Assembly: GCF_017302985.1 (NCBI RefSeq)
Contig: NZ_JAFIMU010000007.1
Coordinates: 248,001 to 312,000 of the forward strand
Source of the DNA: Corallococcus macrosporus
GTDB taxonomy: Bacteria > Myxococcota > Myxococcia > Myxococcales > Myxococcaceae
Direction of reading: 5' to 3'
DNA: 64,000 bases
A program made the translations under genes and the position numbers. Positions 24,427 to 33,321 of this stretch are shown piece by piece. The first letter of the stretch is position 1; each line of letters opens with the position of its first letter. The notes beneath the pieces are model-generated. The model had not been told where the DNA came from. It saw only the letters and a program-made list of their open reading frames with translations, and ran no database searches.

Positions 24427-25075
24427 ACGCCTGCTGCTGACCTGTCTGCTGTTCACCGGCTGCTCCGACAAGCCCCCCACCGCCGTGGACCTGGGGCCGG
24501 GCGCGAACCCCGGCGTGACGCCGGAATGGGATGGCGGCGTCGCGAAGTCCCAGAAGGGCAACCTGCGCTTCAAGGGCCCCGAGCGCCTTTCGTTGGACCT
24601 GGCCCAGGCGCTGGAGCTGCCCTCCACGTCCGTGTGCAACGAGCTGGGCCAGTATCCCTGCCAGGGCGTGCACGGCGTGGCGCTGGGCGGCGTGGACCCC
24701 TACGAGCACAGCGTCTACGAGACGCCCACCGTCACGGGCGCCACCACGCCCATCGCCGTGGAGCGCATCGTGCTCTCCGCCTGCAACGCGCGCATCACGC
24801 TGGACGTGACGACGCCCGCGTCCGCGGTGGTGTTCAAGGACGTGGCCCTGACGTCGGACGGCAAGCTGGTGGACGCCGCGAGCCCCGCCGTCGCCACGGC
24901 GGTGACGTCCCTGGTGCGCCGAGCGTGGCTGCGCGACCCGACCCAAGCCGAGCGCGACACGCTGGTGCGCCTGTCCGCCGACGTGCAGGCCACCGGCACG
25001 GCCAGCCCGGGCGTCGCGTGGATGCAGGCCGCGTGTCTCTCTGTCTTCTCCTCCGCCGAAGCCGTCTTCTACTGA
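24416..25075 (+). CDS. Unknown lipoprotein between CxxCH and DUF1501-like genes
   Basis: 219 residues from a GTG start within the end of the preceding gene (11-base overlap), so translation is coupled. A short signal peptide ends at the lipobox LLFTGC. The mature part holds two Cys pairs (VCNELGQYPC and the pair ACNA/AACL) and mostly beta-type sequence. No family was recognised. Its position inside the operon suggests it is part of the same surface complex, for example as a tether. Confidence 0.75.
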   Translation: MRPERLLLTCLLFTGCSDKPPTAVDLGPGANPGVTPEWDGGVAKSQKGNLRFKGPERLSLDLAQALELPSTSVCNELGQYPCQGVHGVALGGVDPYEHSVYETPTVTGATTPIAVERIVLSACNARITLDVTTPASAVVFKDVALTSDGKLVDAASPAVATAVTSLVRRAWLRDPTQAERDTLVRLSADVQATGTASPGVAWMQAACLSVFSSAEAVFY

Positions 25076-25087
25076 GGAACCCCTCCC

Positions 25088-26626
25088 ATGACCCTCAAGA
25101 CCACCGGCCGGCTGTCACGACGGGAGATGCTGCGGGCGCTGTCGCTCTGCGCCGCGGGCACCACCCTGGCCCCCTTGCTCTCCGGCTGCCGCGAATCCCT
25201 CCAGACGCCCGAGTCCCTGGAGAAGCTGGGCCGGAAGCGCGACGCGCTCGACGGCAAGCCGAAGTTCCTCATCGTCATCGGGGCGGCGGGGGGCGCGTCC
25301 ATCGTGGACAGCTTCCTCGCGGTGCGCCAGTCCGAGTCCGCCAACGCCGCCGGGATCAACACCTTCCCGGACGCGCAGGTGCAGGCCGTGGCGGGCAGCC
25401 CCTTCCGCGCGGTGAAGTACAGCAACACGCGCCTGGGCAGCATCAACATCCCGGTCAACACCGACCAACTGGCGTTCGTGAAGAAGCACGCGAACGAGAT
25501 GCTGGTGGCCACGTCCGTGGGCACGTCCGTGAACCACGGCATCGCGCAGAAGCGCTCGCTCACCGGCAACGGCGCGTGGCGGGGGCGCACGCTCCAGGAG
25601 GCCGTCGCGCTCCAGTGGGGGAGCGGCATGCCGCTGCCCAACGTCAACATGGGCACCGGTGGCTACTCCGAGCGTGGCACCGACGACAGCCTGCCCCTGT
25701 CCTGCTTCGGCGAGGCCGTGGTCAACCCGTCGCTGTGGCCCCTGGGGCTGGACGGCTCGCGAGGCATCGCCGGGGCGCCGTCGAAGGACGTCATCGCGCT
25801 GGCGCGGAGCACGCGGGACGCGTTGGATCAGAAGTCCATCTTCGGCCGCACCTTCCAGGACAGCGCCGCCCTGAAGCGCTGGAGCGAACAGCGCGGCGTG
25901 CAGCAGCCGAGGCTGGAGGCGCTGGACCTCATCACGAAGCTCAACGTCCTGCCGGACCTGCCGCAGATTCCGTTGTCGAAGTACGGCCTGGAGACCTCAC
26001 CGGACGGAGTGCGGCTGCGCGAGGTGTTCCCCGGCTTCTTCACCGACCCGGTGCAGGGTCAGGCGGCGCTTGCGTTCCTGCTGCTGAAGTACCGGGTGTC
26101 CGTGTCGGTGACGCTGGGGCCGGACTTCAACGTGGCGGTGGGCGGGCCCAACGGCATCGCGAATCCGCCACTCGCGTTCGACATCAGCCACAACGACCAC
26201 CGGGGCGGCCAGGCCTTCATGTGGGCGCGCATCCTGAACACGGTGGACTCGCTGTTCACGTTGCTCAAGGCGGAGCCGTTCGACGCGACCTCCGGCGAGT
26301 CCATGTGGGACCGCACGCTCATCTACGTGGCCACGGAGTTCGGCCGCACGCGCCCGCGTCCCTCCGGCGCCACGGAGTTCGGGTCCGGGCACGACCTCAA
26401 CAACGGCTTCCTGCTCGTGTCCCCCATGGTGAAGGGCAACACCGTCCTGGGAGGCGTGGATCCGAACACCACCCTCACCTACGGCTTCGACGCGCGCACC
26501 GGAGCACCGCAGCCGGGAAAGCTCACGTCCAACGAACCGGACATCTACTCCGGAGTCCTCACCGCCATGGGAGCGGACCTGGGCGGCAGCGGCCTCCCGG
26601 ACGCGAGCGCCTTCAAGCGGGCCTGA
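25088..26626 (+). CDS. Tat-exported DUF1501-like lipoprotein
   Basis: 512 residues. The N-terminus has a twin-arginine signal (LSRREMLRALSL) that ends at a lipobox (LLSGC), so it should be folded before export and then lipid-anchored. The body has the features of the DUF1501/DUF1552 alkaline-phosphatase-like superfamily: FLIVIGAAGGAS near the start, TSVGTSVNHGIAQ, ISHNDHRGGQAF, and YVATEFGRTRPRP with GSGHDLNNGFLLV at the metal-site end. Such proteins are paired with cytochrome-type DUF1588/1592 proteins in many bacteria, as in this operon. The reaction is unknown. Confidence 0.75.
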   Translation: MTLKTTGRLSRREMLRALSLCAAGTTLAPLLSGCRESLQTPESLEKLGRKRDALDGKPKFLIVIGAAGGASIVDSFLAVRQSESANAAGINTFPDAQVQAVAGSPFRAVKYSNTRLGSINIPVNTDQLAFVKKHANEMLVATSVGTSVNHGIAQKRSLTGNGAWRGRTLQEAVALQWGSGMPLPNVNMGTGGYSERGTDDSLPLSCFGEAVVNPSLWPLGLDGSRGIAGAPSKDVIALARSTRDALDQKSIFGRTFQDSAALKRWSEQRGVQQPRLEALDLITKLNVLPDLPQIPLSKYGLETSPDGVRLREVFPGFFTDPVQGQAALAFLLLKYRVSVSVTLGPDFNVAVGGPNGIANPPLAFDISHNDHRGGQAFMWARILNTVDSLFTLLKAEPFDATSGESMWDRTLIYVATEFGRTRPRPSGATEFGSGHDLNNGFLLVSPMVKGNTVLGGVDPNTTLTYGFDARTGAPQPGKLTSNEPDIYSGVLTAMGADLGGSGLPDASAFKRA

Positions 26627-26708
26627 GGCCTTGCCATGCCAGCGCCATGCCACGAAGCCAGGCGCTTCGCGGCACGGACCGAGACCACCCGCCGGGAGCG
26701 CGCTTCAG

Positions 26709-26735
26709 AAACCTGTCCGACTGTCGGACAGGTTT
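26709..26735. repeat. Dispersed palindrome, copy 2 (perfect, 27 bp)
   Basis: Arms AAACCTGTCCGAC and GTCGGACAGGTTT around a single T. Compared with copy 1, the outer arm is CCTG/CAGG rather than CTGG/CCAG, so two sub-types exist. Confidence 0.8.
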
Positions 26736-26760
26736 GCGCCGCCTGGGGCTCAGGCCAGCG

Positions 26761-26785
26761 AACTGGTCCGACTGTCGGACAGGTT
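26761..26785. repeat. Dispersed palindrome, copy 3 (hybrid)
   Basis: The left arm is AACTGGTCCGAC as in copy 1; the right arm is GTCGGACAGGTT as in copy 2, giving two mismatches in the dyad. This looks like a recombinant or mutated copy and lies 25 bases from copy 2. Confidence 0.75.
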
Positions 26786-26958
26786 GGGCCGACTGCCGTG
26801 CCAGGCTGTGCTGGTTCCGAACGTGCCACGGAGGACGGCACGCGCATCCATGTCAGCCCCCTGTGGTTGAAGAAGGGCACAGCGGATAGGGGGCCTGGAG
26901 CAACGGAGGGGACTCGCCCCTGCACTCGTCATGGGCTCCCGTCATCCAAGAAACCGCC

Positions 26959-27243
26959 TCAGCCGCCGTAGCAGTTCAGCGTCGAGCCGCCGCAGTAGCT
27001 GGAGCCGGAGTTGCTCCAGGAGCCCGAGGAGTTGGTGCAGATCTGGTTCTGCCGGCGCTCCAGCGTGGGCGTGCAGCAGCCCACCTTGATGGTGCGCGTC
27101 TGGCCGGGGATGCAGCCGGCCTGCGCGGACACCTCCTGCGTGTCCTCCGTCACGGGCGCGCCCTCCTCCGGGGCCTCCACGCCACAGCCCACGGTCCCCA
27201 GCAGACAGGTCACCAGCAACAAGCCCCGCTTCAACGTCTTCAT
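26959..27243 (-). CDS. Small Cys-rich lipoprotein
   Basis: 94 residues from ATG 27243; the longer upstream frame reads through the methyltransferase gene and is not real. A lipoprotein signal ends in the lipobox LGTVGC. The mature domain has eight Cys in the last 55 residues (GCIPGQ, GCCTPT, QICTN, SYCGG, LNCYGG), a disulphide-knot pattern of an exported domain. The linker is acidic (EEGAPVTEDTQE). It resembles in style the small lipoprotein at 55742 but not in sequence. Function unknown. Confidence 0.75.
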   Translation of the reverse strand: MKTLKRGLLLVTCLLGTVGCGVEAPEEGAPVTEDTQEVSAQAGCIPGQTRTIKVGCCTPTLERRQNQICTNSSGSWSNSGSSYCGGSTLNCYGG

Positions 27244-27284
27244 GTGTCGCTCCCGGTGGTGAGTCACAGCCGTCCGGGACGGTA

Positions 27285-28118
27285 TCAACCGTTTCCGGTT
27301 CCACCAGGATTCCCAGGGTTGCCTGAACCGGGGAGTCGAGCCCACAACACCGTGGCGTTGGGCCGGGCCGGCTCCGGGGTGATGCCCAGCTTCTTGAAGT
27401 CCTGCGAGTAGCGCGACCCCTTCAGCACCACCACCCTGCGGGCCACGCGCCGGGCCTCCGCCACCGTCTCGCGCGTCAGCGGCGAATGGTCCGCGTGGCG
27501 GCGCAGCGCCTCGAACGCGGCGGAGGACTTGCGCTCGCGCTCGAACATCGGGTCGAAGAGCACCACGTCGAACGCGCCGTCCGGCAGCGTGCGCAGGTAC
27601 TCCGCCGCGTCCGCGTGCAGCACGTCCACCGCCGAAGCCGCCGGGTGGCGCGGCAGCCCCGCGAGCCCGTGATGCACCAGCAGGTAGAGCGCCGGGCTCT
27701 TCTCCAGCGCGGTGACGTGCCCCGTGGGCCCCACCAGCCGCGCCGCCACCTGCGCGTCCGCGCCCAACCCCAGGGTGCAGTCCAGCACGCGCTCCCCTTC
27801 GCGCAGCCCCGCGACGCGCAGGAGCTGGTCCTCCGTCACGCCCGCGTCCAGCTGCTTCACGCGCAGGTGCGCGAGCCCCGGTGAGAAGCGCAGCGTGCCC
27901 TCCGCGTCCACCAGCGACACCGCCGCGGATTCGAAGACGACCAGCGCGTCCGCCGTGTCGGTGAGCAGCTTCTTCAGGGGCAGCTTGTGGTGGCGCTCCA
28001 CATACGGCACGCCCACCGCCTCCGCCGCGCTCCGCGCACGCTGTGCGAGCAGTGCGTCCACCCGGTCCGATGTGGTGACCACCAGCGGCTTTCGGGAGGA
28101 AGGAGGAGGCTCGGACAT
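27285..28118 (-). CDS. SAM-dependent methyltransferase, RsmJ/DUF548-like
   Basis: 277 residues from ATG 28118 (GGAGG-rich leader upstream); an earlier in-frame ATG adds 20 non-conserved residues. The Rossmann core shows motif I VLDCTLGLGADAQVA, then TALEKSPALYLLVHHGL, and motif IV DVVLFDPMF, an order and wording close to RsmJ, which methylates guanine 1516 of 16S rRNA. The N-terminal region (VPYVERHHKLPLKKLL) would contact RNA. The DPMF tetrad corresponds to the DPPY/DPMY catalytic loop of N-methyltransferases. Stand-alone and cytoplasmic; divergent from the FG-GAP gene. Exact target site is an inference. Confidence 0.8.
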   Translation of the reverse strand: MSEPPPSSRKPLVVTTSDRVDALLAQRARSAAEAVGVPYVERHHKLPLKKLLTDTADALVVFESAAVSLVDAEGTLRFSPGLAHLRVKQLDAGVTEDQLLRVAGLREGERVLDCTLGLGADAQVAARLVGPTGHVTALEKSPALYLLVHHGLAGLPRHPAASAVDVLHADAAEYLRTLPDGAFDVVLFDPMFERERKSSAAFEALRRHADHSPLTRETVAEARRVARRVVVLKGSRYSQDFKKLGITPEPARPNATVLWARLPGSGNPGNPGGTGNG

Positions 28119-28315
28119 GGGGACGGTGCAGCCTACCCCGCGCGCAAGCCGTCCCTCCGGGGTCATTCCCCTGTCCACCGCCCGGCACCCACCCTCCCCC
28201 GGGACGCATGGCCCCGCGCGTCACGGCTTCTTACTCATTCGCCATCACGCGGGGATGTCATGGAAACCGCGTTACCACGGCCTTGCCGGTTCAGGGCCTG
28301 GAGAGGGGGAAGGAC

Positions 28316-29821
28316 ATGCGACACCCACGAATGGCCCATGCGGGCGTGCTGCTGTTCAGCGTGGCGGGGCTGATGGCCATGGCCCTGCCGCGGATGGCGA
28401 GCACCGAGTCCAGGCCACTGCTGGACGCGCCCCGCGCATCACCCACGGGGCTGGAGCCGCGCGCCGTGGCGCTGGGGGACTTCGACGCGGACGGGCTTCA
28501 GGACGTGGTCACCGCCAACCACGCCGCGGGCACGGTGTCCGTGCTGTGGAGCCGGGGGGACGGGACGCTCGTGCCCGGCGGGGATCAGCCCACCGGCTCG
28601 CGGCCCACGGCCGTCGCGGTGGGGGACTTCGACGGGGACGGGCACCTGGACGTCGTGACGAGCCACTTCGCGGGCACGGTGTCCGTGCTGCTCGGCCGGG
28701 GAGATGGGACGTTCGAGTCGCGGACCGAGCACCCCGTGGGCGCGGAGCCCACGTCCGTGGACGTCGGTGACTTCGACGGCGACGGCCGCCTGGACGTGGT
28801 GACGTCGAACGAGATGGACGACTCCGTGTCGGTGCTGCTGAACCGGGGCGCCGGGAAGTTCGCGCACCACCGGGACGTGCACACCGGCACCAACCCGTTC
28901 GCGGTGGCGGTGGGGGACGTCAACCACGACGGCAAGGCGGACCTCGTCACCGCGAACTTCGTGGACACGGTGTCGGTGATGCTGGGCAACGGCGACGGGA
29001 CGTTCCGGCCGCGCACGGACTTCGCGACGGGCAACGCGCCCTACTCGGTCGCGGTGGTGGACGTGGACGGCGACGGGAAGCAGGACCTGGTCACCGCGAA
29101 CTTCCGGGGCCGCAGCGTGTCCGTGCTGCACGGCGACGGCACCGGCACGTTCCCCTCGCGCGCGGACTTCCCCGTGCGGGGCGGGCCGTACTTCGTCGCG
29201 CCCGGTGACTTCAACGGCGACGGGACGCTGGACCTGGTCACCTCGAACTACAGCGAGAACACCGTGTCGCTGCTGCCCGGCCAGGGCCACGGCGCCTTCG
29301 GCACGGACACGCTGCTGCCCACCGGCGAGGGGCCCGCGGCGGTCGCGGTGGGGCTGCTCGACGGCGACCTGAAGCCAGACGTCGTGACGGCCAACGCCCG
29401 GGGCAACGACGTGTCCGTGCTGCGCGCCTCGGCCTCCGCGGACCTGGGCGTGGCCCTCACCGCCGTCCCCCGGCGAGGCATGTCCGCGCCGCGCCTGGAC
29501 TACACGCTCACCGTCACCCAGCACGGACCGGATCCGCTGACCCGCGCCGTCATCACCGTGGCCCTGCCGCCGGGCCTCCAGGCCACCACCCGGGACTGCC
29601 ACGTGGCCGCCGGCGCGCTCCTGTGCGAGGTGGGTCCGCTGGCCGTGGGCGACAGCGCCCGCCTGCGCTTCAGTGCGCCCCTGCCGCGCTCCAGCCTGGG
29701 CCTGTCCTACCGCATCACCGCCACGCGGACCGACAGCGTCCCGGCGGACCTCCACCCCGCCAACGACGTCGCCAGCCAGGACTACGTGTCCCTGGGCGGG
29801 CTCACGGCGACGTGGTGGTGA
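28316..29821 (+). CDS. Secreted FG-GAP/VCBS beta-propeller protein with DUF11-like C-terminus
   Basis: 501 residues from ATG 28316 (GGGGAAGG before it), beginning a Sec signal peptide ([17 protein letters not shown]). Residues about 45-375 are seven repeats of the form [34 protein letters not shown], the integrin-like FG-GAP/VCBS blade with Ca-binding DxDxDG loops. Seven blades make one closed propeller. The last 120 residues ([25 protein letters not shown]) look like a DUF11/CARDB Ig-like module. Expected outside the cell, Ca-dependent binding of surface polymers or partners. A hairpin over its stop codon also ends the gene on the other strand. Confidence 0.88.
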   Translation: [501 protein letters not shown]

Positions 29822-29844
29822 GCGCCTGACGCCAGGGGGCGCTC
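29820..29844. terminator. Short bidirectional hairpin over two stop codons
   Basis: GAGCGCC and GGCGCTC are perfect 7-bp arms around 11 bases, reaching from the FG-GAP stop codon to the stop codon of the minus-strand small gene. Confidence 0.4.
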
Positions 29845-30178
29845 AGCGCGAGCGCTTCAGCTTGGACCACATGAGCCCGACGAAGGTGTCGGGGGCGGGC
29901 TCGGCGGTCATCAGCTCCTCGTCCTCGCGGCCGCGCACGGGCGGCGGCAGGGGCTTGGGGGCCACGGGGAACGGCAGGGGCTCGGCGGAGTTGAGCCCCT
30001 GCGCGTGGCGCTCCATCACCTCCGCGAAGGAGCGTCGGGGCGTGTTCCGGTCCGTCACCGGCGCGGCGCCCTCCACGCTCTGGAGGGCCCGGATGCGAAG
30101 GATGACGCTGGCGCCCTCGGCGCGCGAGATGCCCGTCACCCGTCCGATTGGACCCTTCGGCGCGCGTCCCCGGCTCAT
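29843..30178 (-). CDS. Small unknown protein
   Basis: 111 residues from ATG 30178; longer upstream readings cross a gap with no conserved-looking sequence. The first 40 residues are basic with a beta-strand pattern (GRVTGISRAEGASVILRIRA). The middle is Pro-rich (EPLPFPVAPKPLPPPV). The end is MWSKLKRS. No signal peptide. No known domain was recognised. A hairpin overlaps its stop codon. Confidence 0.6.
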   Translation of the reverse strand: MSRGRAPKGPIGRVTGISRAEGASVILRIRALQSVEGAAPVTDRNTPRRSFAEVMERHAQGLNSAEPLPFPVAPKPLPPPVRGREDEELMTAEPAPDTFVGLMWSKLKRSR

Positions 30179-30369
30179 CGGCAACCCTCCCGGCTGTCCG
30201 GGAACGTAACGCCTCCACCCCCTCGCCGGCCACTGCCCGGCCCCCGGAAGGCCACGGGATGGCCTGCCTGGCCGGCCGGTGTTCACTGTCCGGTGTAACC
30301 GTCCCCCGGGCTCCCGCGTAAGAGGAGAGAGCGCCCTTTCCACGAAGGTGCCCGGAGGCTTCGCGTCCC

Positions 30370-31551
30370 ATGCCGTTCCCCCGTGAAGTGTCTTCCCCCA
30401 CCCGGCTGCCGGTGGCCCGCCGGCTGTGGCCCGCCGTGCTGGTGCTGGCCGCCACGCTGAGCGCGTGCACCGAGGCACGCGGCGCCCCGCCCGGGACGAA
30501 GGCCGCGGTCACCGCGTCCGCCCCGGTGCAGGACGGCCGCACCTACACGAAGCCATCCGACGCGGAGCTGAAGCGGACCCTGTCCCCGCTGGCCTACCAG
30601 GTGACGCAGCACGAGGGCACCGAGCCGCCCTTCCGCAACGCGTACTGGAACAACCACGAGGAGGGGCTCTACGTCGACGTGGTCAGCGGCGAGCCGCTGT
30701 TCTCCTCGCGCGACAAGTTCGAGTCCGGCACCGGATGGCCCAGCTTCACCCGGCCCCTGGACAAGGCCCACGTGGTGGAGAAGCGCGACGGCAGCCTGGG
30801 CATGGAGCGCGTGGAGGTGCGCTCGAAGGACGGTGACTCGCACCTGGGCCACGTCTTCGAGGACGGGCCGGAGCCCACGGGCCTGCGCTACTGCATCAAC
30901 TCCGCGTCGCTGCGCTTCATCCCCGTGAACGAGCTGGCCGCGAAGGGCTATGGCGCGTGGCTGCCGTCCTTCGGCCGCGCGGCCCCCGGTGAGCCCCAGG
31001 GCGCGATGGCCCCCGCCGCGGGCGCCGTGGTGCTGGCGAAGGCCGCGGCCCCCACGGAGGCCGCTCGCGAGACGGCGTACCTGGCCGGCGGGTGCTTCTG
31101 GGGCATGGAGGACATCCTCCGCAAGATTCCGGGCGTCATCGAGACGGAGGTTGGCTACACGGGCGGCTCGAAGAAGGGCGCCACCTACGAGGACGTGCAC
31201 ACCGGGGAGACGGGGCACGCGGAGGCCGTGCGCGTCGTCTTCAACCCGAAGCTGCTGACGTACGAGGCGCTGCTGGAGAAGTGGTTCTTCCGCATGCACG
31301 ACCCGACGACGCTCAACCGCCAGGGCAACGACGTGGGCACGCAGTACCGCTCCGCCATCTTCTACCTGTCGGACGCGCAGAAGCAGACGGCGGAGGCGGT
31401 GAAGGCGCGCGTGGACAAGTCCGGCAAGTGGTCCCGCCCCGTCGTCACGCAAGTCACCGCCGCCGGCGAGTGGGTGCCCGCCGAGGGCTACCACCAGGAC
31501 TACCTGGTGAAGAACCCCGGCGGCTACACCTGCCACTACCTGCGGGACTGA
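30370..31551 (+). CDS. MsrB-MsrA methionine sulfoxide reductase fusion, lipoprotein
   Basis: 393 residues. A signal peptide ends in the lipobox ATLSAC, so the enzyme is anchored outside the cytoplasm. MsrB comes first (about 55-200), with SGTGWPSF and the catalytic Cys in [11 protein letters not shown]; the zinc CxxC pairs of form-1 MsrB are absent. After a linker, MsrA (about 235-393) begins [12 protein letters not shown], where the Cys in GCFWG is the nucleophile. B-then-A order is opposite to the PilB-type order in Neisseria but is found elsewhere. Together they repair both sulfoxide isomers of exported proteins. The downstream gene converges eight bases past its stop. Confidence 0.92.
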   Translation: MPFPREVSSPTRLPVARRLWPAVLVLAATLSACTEARGAPPGTKAAVTASAPVQDGRTYTKPSDAELKRTLSPLAYQVTQHEGTEPPFRNAYWNNHEEGLYVDVVSGEPLFSSRDKFESGTGWPSFTRPLDKAHVVEKRDGSLGMERVEVRSKDGDSHLGHVFEDGPEPTGLRYCINSASLRFIPVNELAAKGYGAWLPSFGRAAPGEPQGAMAPAAGAVVLAKAAAPTEAARETAYLAGGCFWGMEDILRKIPGVIETEVGYTGGSKKGATYEDVHTGETGHAEAVRVVFNPKLLTYEALLEKWFFRMHDPTTLNRQGNDVGTQYRSAIFYLSDAQKQTAEAVKARVDKSGKWSRPVVTQVTAAGEWVPAEGYHQDYLVKNPGGYTCHYLRD

Positions 31552-31558
31552 CGCGCGC

Positions 31559-32821
31559 TCAGGCGGCGCGGTCGCGGGCCTCGAAGGTCATGCCCGCCTT
31601 GCGCAGGCGCTCCACCAGCACCATGCCCATGGCGGACGCGGGGGTGAGGACACCACCCCGCTTGGGGATGGTGTCGAAGGCGAGGCACAGCGCGGACTCC
31701 GCGAGCATGCGCGCCGTCGCCGCGTAGCCCGGGTCTCCGCTGGACGCGACCTTGCCCTCCACCTTCACGCGCTGGCCGCTCTTGGGGGACTGGCCCTCGC
31801 CCAGGAGCTTCACCTCGAAGAGGCCCCGCTCACGCACGGCGGCGGACGGGCCCTGGCCCGGCGCGGGCAGCACGTGCTTCTCCAGCAGCTCGCGCACGGG
31901 GTCCACGTTGGACACGGCCATGAAGCCGCCCAGCCCCGCGGTGGTGGCGGCGGCGAGCGCGAACCCCTTGGGCCCGGGGCCGAAGTCGGACACCTCCGAG
32001 TAGAAGAAGTCGCGGCCCCACGGGTAGCCCAGGAGCGCGTTGGAGCGCCGCACGACGCGCGTGTTGACGGACGCCATCACGAAGGGCGCGGTCCACGTGC
32101 CCGTGTCCGGGCTCTTCTTCACGGTGGCCAGGTCGCGCTCCTCCTTCGTGCCGCGCGAGGGCTCCGGGTCCAGCGCGTGGGCGCTGGTGAGCACCTTCTT
32201 GAGGGAGGGGTCCGCCTTCACCGCCGCCAGCGTGTCCATCATGCTGGCGATGGTGCCGCCGCTGAAGCCGCCGCGCATGCGCGTCAGGTGGAAGCGCACC
32301 TGGTCGCAGTGGCCGCCGTGCTTCTCCCGCATGTAGTCCTGGAGCATGAGCGTGCCCAGGTCGGAGGGGATGGAGTCGAAGCCGCACGTGTGCACGATGC
32401 GCGCGCCCGTCTCACGCGCCCGCGCGTCGTGCGCGTCGATGGTCTTGCGCATCCACTGCACCTCGCCCGTCAGGTCGCAGTAGTCGGTGCCGGCGCGGAC
32501 GCACGCGGCCACCAGCTCGTTGCCATAGCGGGCGTAGGGGCCCACGGTGGAGATGATGACGCGCGTTTTCGCCACCATCGCGTCCAGCGAGGCGGCGTCC
32601 TTCGCGTCCGCGAGCACCACCGGCAGGTCCGCGAACTCCGGCCGCACCTTCACCAGCTCCGAGCGGATCTGTTCCAGCTTCGCCGCGTCGCGCCCGGCGA
32701 TGGCCCACTTCGCGCGGTGGGTGTCCTGCGTGCGCGCCAGGTACTCCGCCACCAGGCGGCCGGTGAATCCCGTGGCGCCCCACAGGATGATGTCGAAAGC
32801 GGGCTTCGTGTCGTGGGCCAT
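31559..32821 (-). CDS. Saccharopine-dehydrogenase-family reductase
   Basis: About 420 residues from ATG 32821; an ATG at 32848 would add nine residues and cannot be excluded, as neither has a good ribosome site. It starts with a Rossmann strand and NADP loop (DIILWGATGFTGRLVAEYLA) as in the saccharopine dehydrogenase / trans-acting enoyl reductase group. VIISTVGPYARYG and YCDLTGEVQWMR are typical blocks of that group. It could reduce an enoyl chain of a lipid made by a polyketide synthase, but none is near. It is the last gene of the long minus-strand run. Confidence 0.8.
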   Translation of the reverse strand: MAHDTKPAFDIILWGATGFTGRLVAEYLARTQDTHRAKWAIAGRDAAKLEQIRSELVKVRPEFADLPVVLADAKDAASLDAMVAKTRVIISTVGPYARYGNELVAACVRAGTDYCDLTGEVQWMRKTIDAHDARARETGARIVHTCGFDSIPSDLGTLMLQDYMREKHGGHCDQVRFHLTRMRGGFSGGTIASMMDTLAAVKADPSLKKVLTSAHALDPEPSRGTKEERDLATVKKSPDTGTWTAPFVMASVNTRVVRRSNALLGYPWGRDFFYSEVSDFGPGPKGFALAAATTAGLGGFMAVSNVDPVRELLEKHVLPAPGQGPSAAVRERGLFEVKLLGEGQSPKSGQRVKVEGKVASSGDPGYAATARMLAESALCLAFDTIPKRGGVLTPASAMGMVLVERLRKAGMTFEARDRAA

Positions 32822-32912
32822 GGGGCGGCGCGTAGCCGGAGCCTCCATGTGCGCGCAAGCGCGATTCCACCGCCCGTGAGCGCGCTGTGCAGGGCGCCAC
32901 ACCCTGAAGGCG

Positions 32913-33287
32913 TCAGGCGCGCAGCCGCAGCCGGATGGGCCCGCGCGCGGTGGACGGGTCCACCACCCTGCCCCCCTGGACGATGTCCAGCACGCCCCGC
33001 GCGACGAGCCTGCGCGCCGCCTCGCGCACGGGCTCCATGCACGCGCGCCAGTCGTCTTCCCCCGAGGCCCGGGCCACCTCCGAGGGGCACACGGTGGCGC
33101 CGCCTGCCCGCTGGGAGAGCAGCTCCAGGATGCGCGCCTCCCACGGGGAATCCCGCGCGGCGGTCCGCTTCCCCCGGCACGCGTCCGAGCAGTACCGCAC
33201 CTGTTCCCAGTCGCGTGCCCACTTCTTGCGCCAGGTGATGGCGCGGCCGCAGACGGCGCAGGGCTTGGGAGGCGGTGGGGAGGCCAT
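32913..33287 (-). CDS. DUF2256 + DUF3253 protein
   Basis: 124 residues. The first half has the zinc-finger-like [18 protein letters not shown] and VRYCSDACR, the DUF2256 signature. The second half ([17 protein letters not shown], then [13 protein letters not shown]) is the DUF3253 winged-helix-like domain. This is a known fusion of unknown function, perhaps a small nucleic-acid-binding protein. It lies between the glycan operon and the reductase gene with gaps of 34 and 91 bases, and could be co-transcribed with them. Confidence 0.88.
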   Translation of the reverse strand: MASPPPPKPCAVCGRAITWRKKWARDWEQVRYCSDACRGKRTAARDSPWEARILELLSQRAGGATVCPSEVARASGEDDWRACMEPVREAARRLVARGVLDIVQGGRVVDPSTARGPIRLRLRA

Positions 33288-33321
33288 GCGCCTTCATCGA
33301 TGCGCCCGGCCGCGCCGGGTT

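Larger units (their letters stand above)
26627..26958. other. 332-base convergent gap with two palindromes
   Basis: No credible gene is seen here on either strand. The gap separates the stop of the DUF1501-like gene from the end of a small minus-strand lipoprotein gene. It carries two copies of the dispersed palindrome, 25 bases apart, both between gene ends rather than in a promoter. Confidence 0.7.

Noticed and set aside
22228-24639. 803-codon frame on the minus strand
   Set aside because: Antisense to the kinase-PurA and CxxCH genes, which have motifs and ribosome sites; this one has none.
24526-26889. 787-codon plus-strand frame over the DUF1501-like gene
   Set aside because: Out-of-frame reading of a gene with a Tat signal and conserved blocks.
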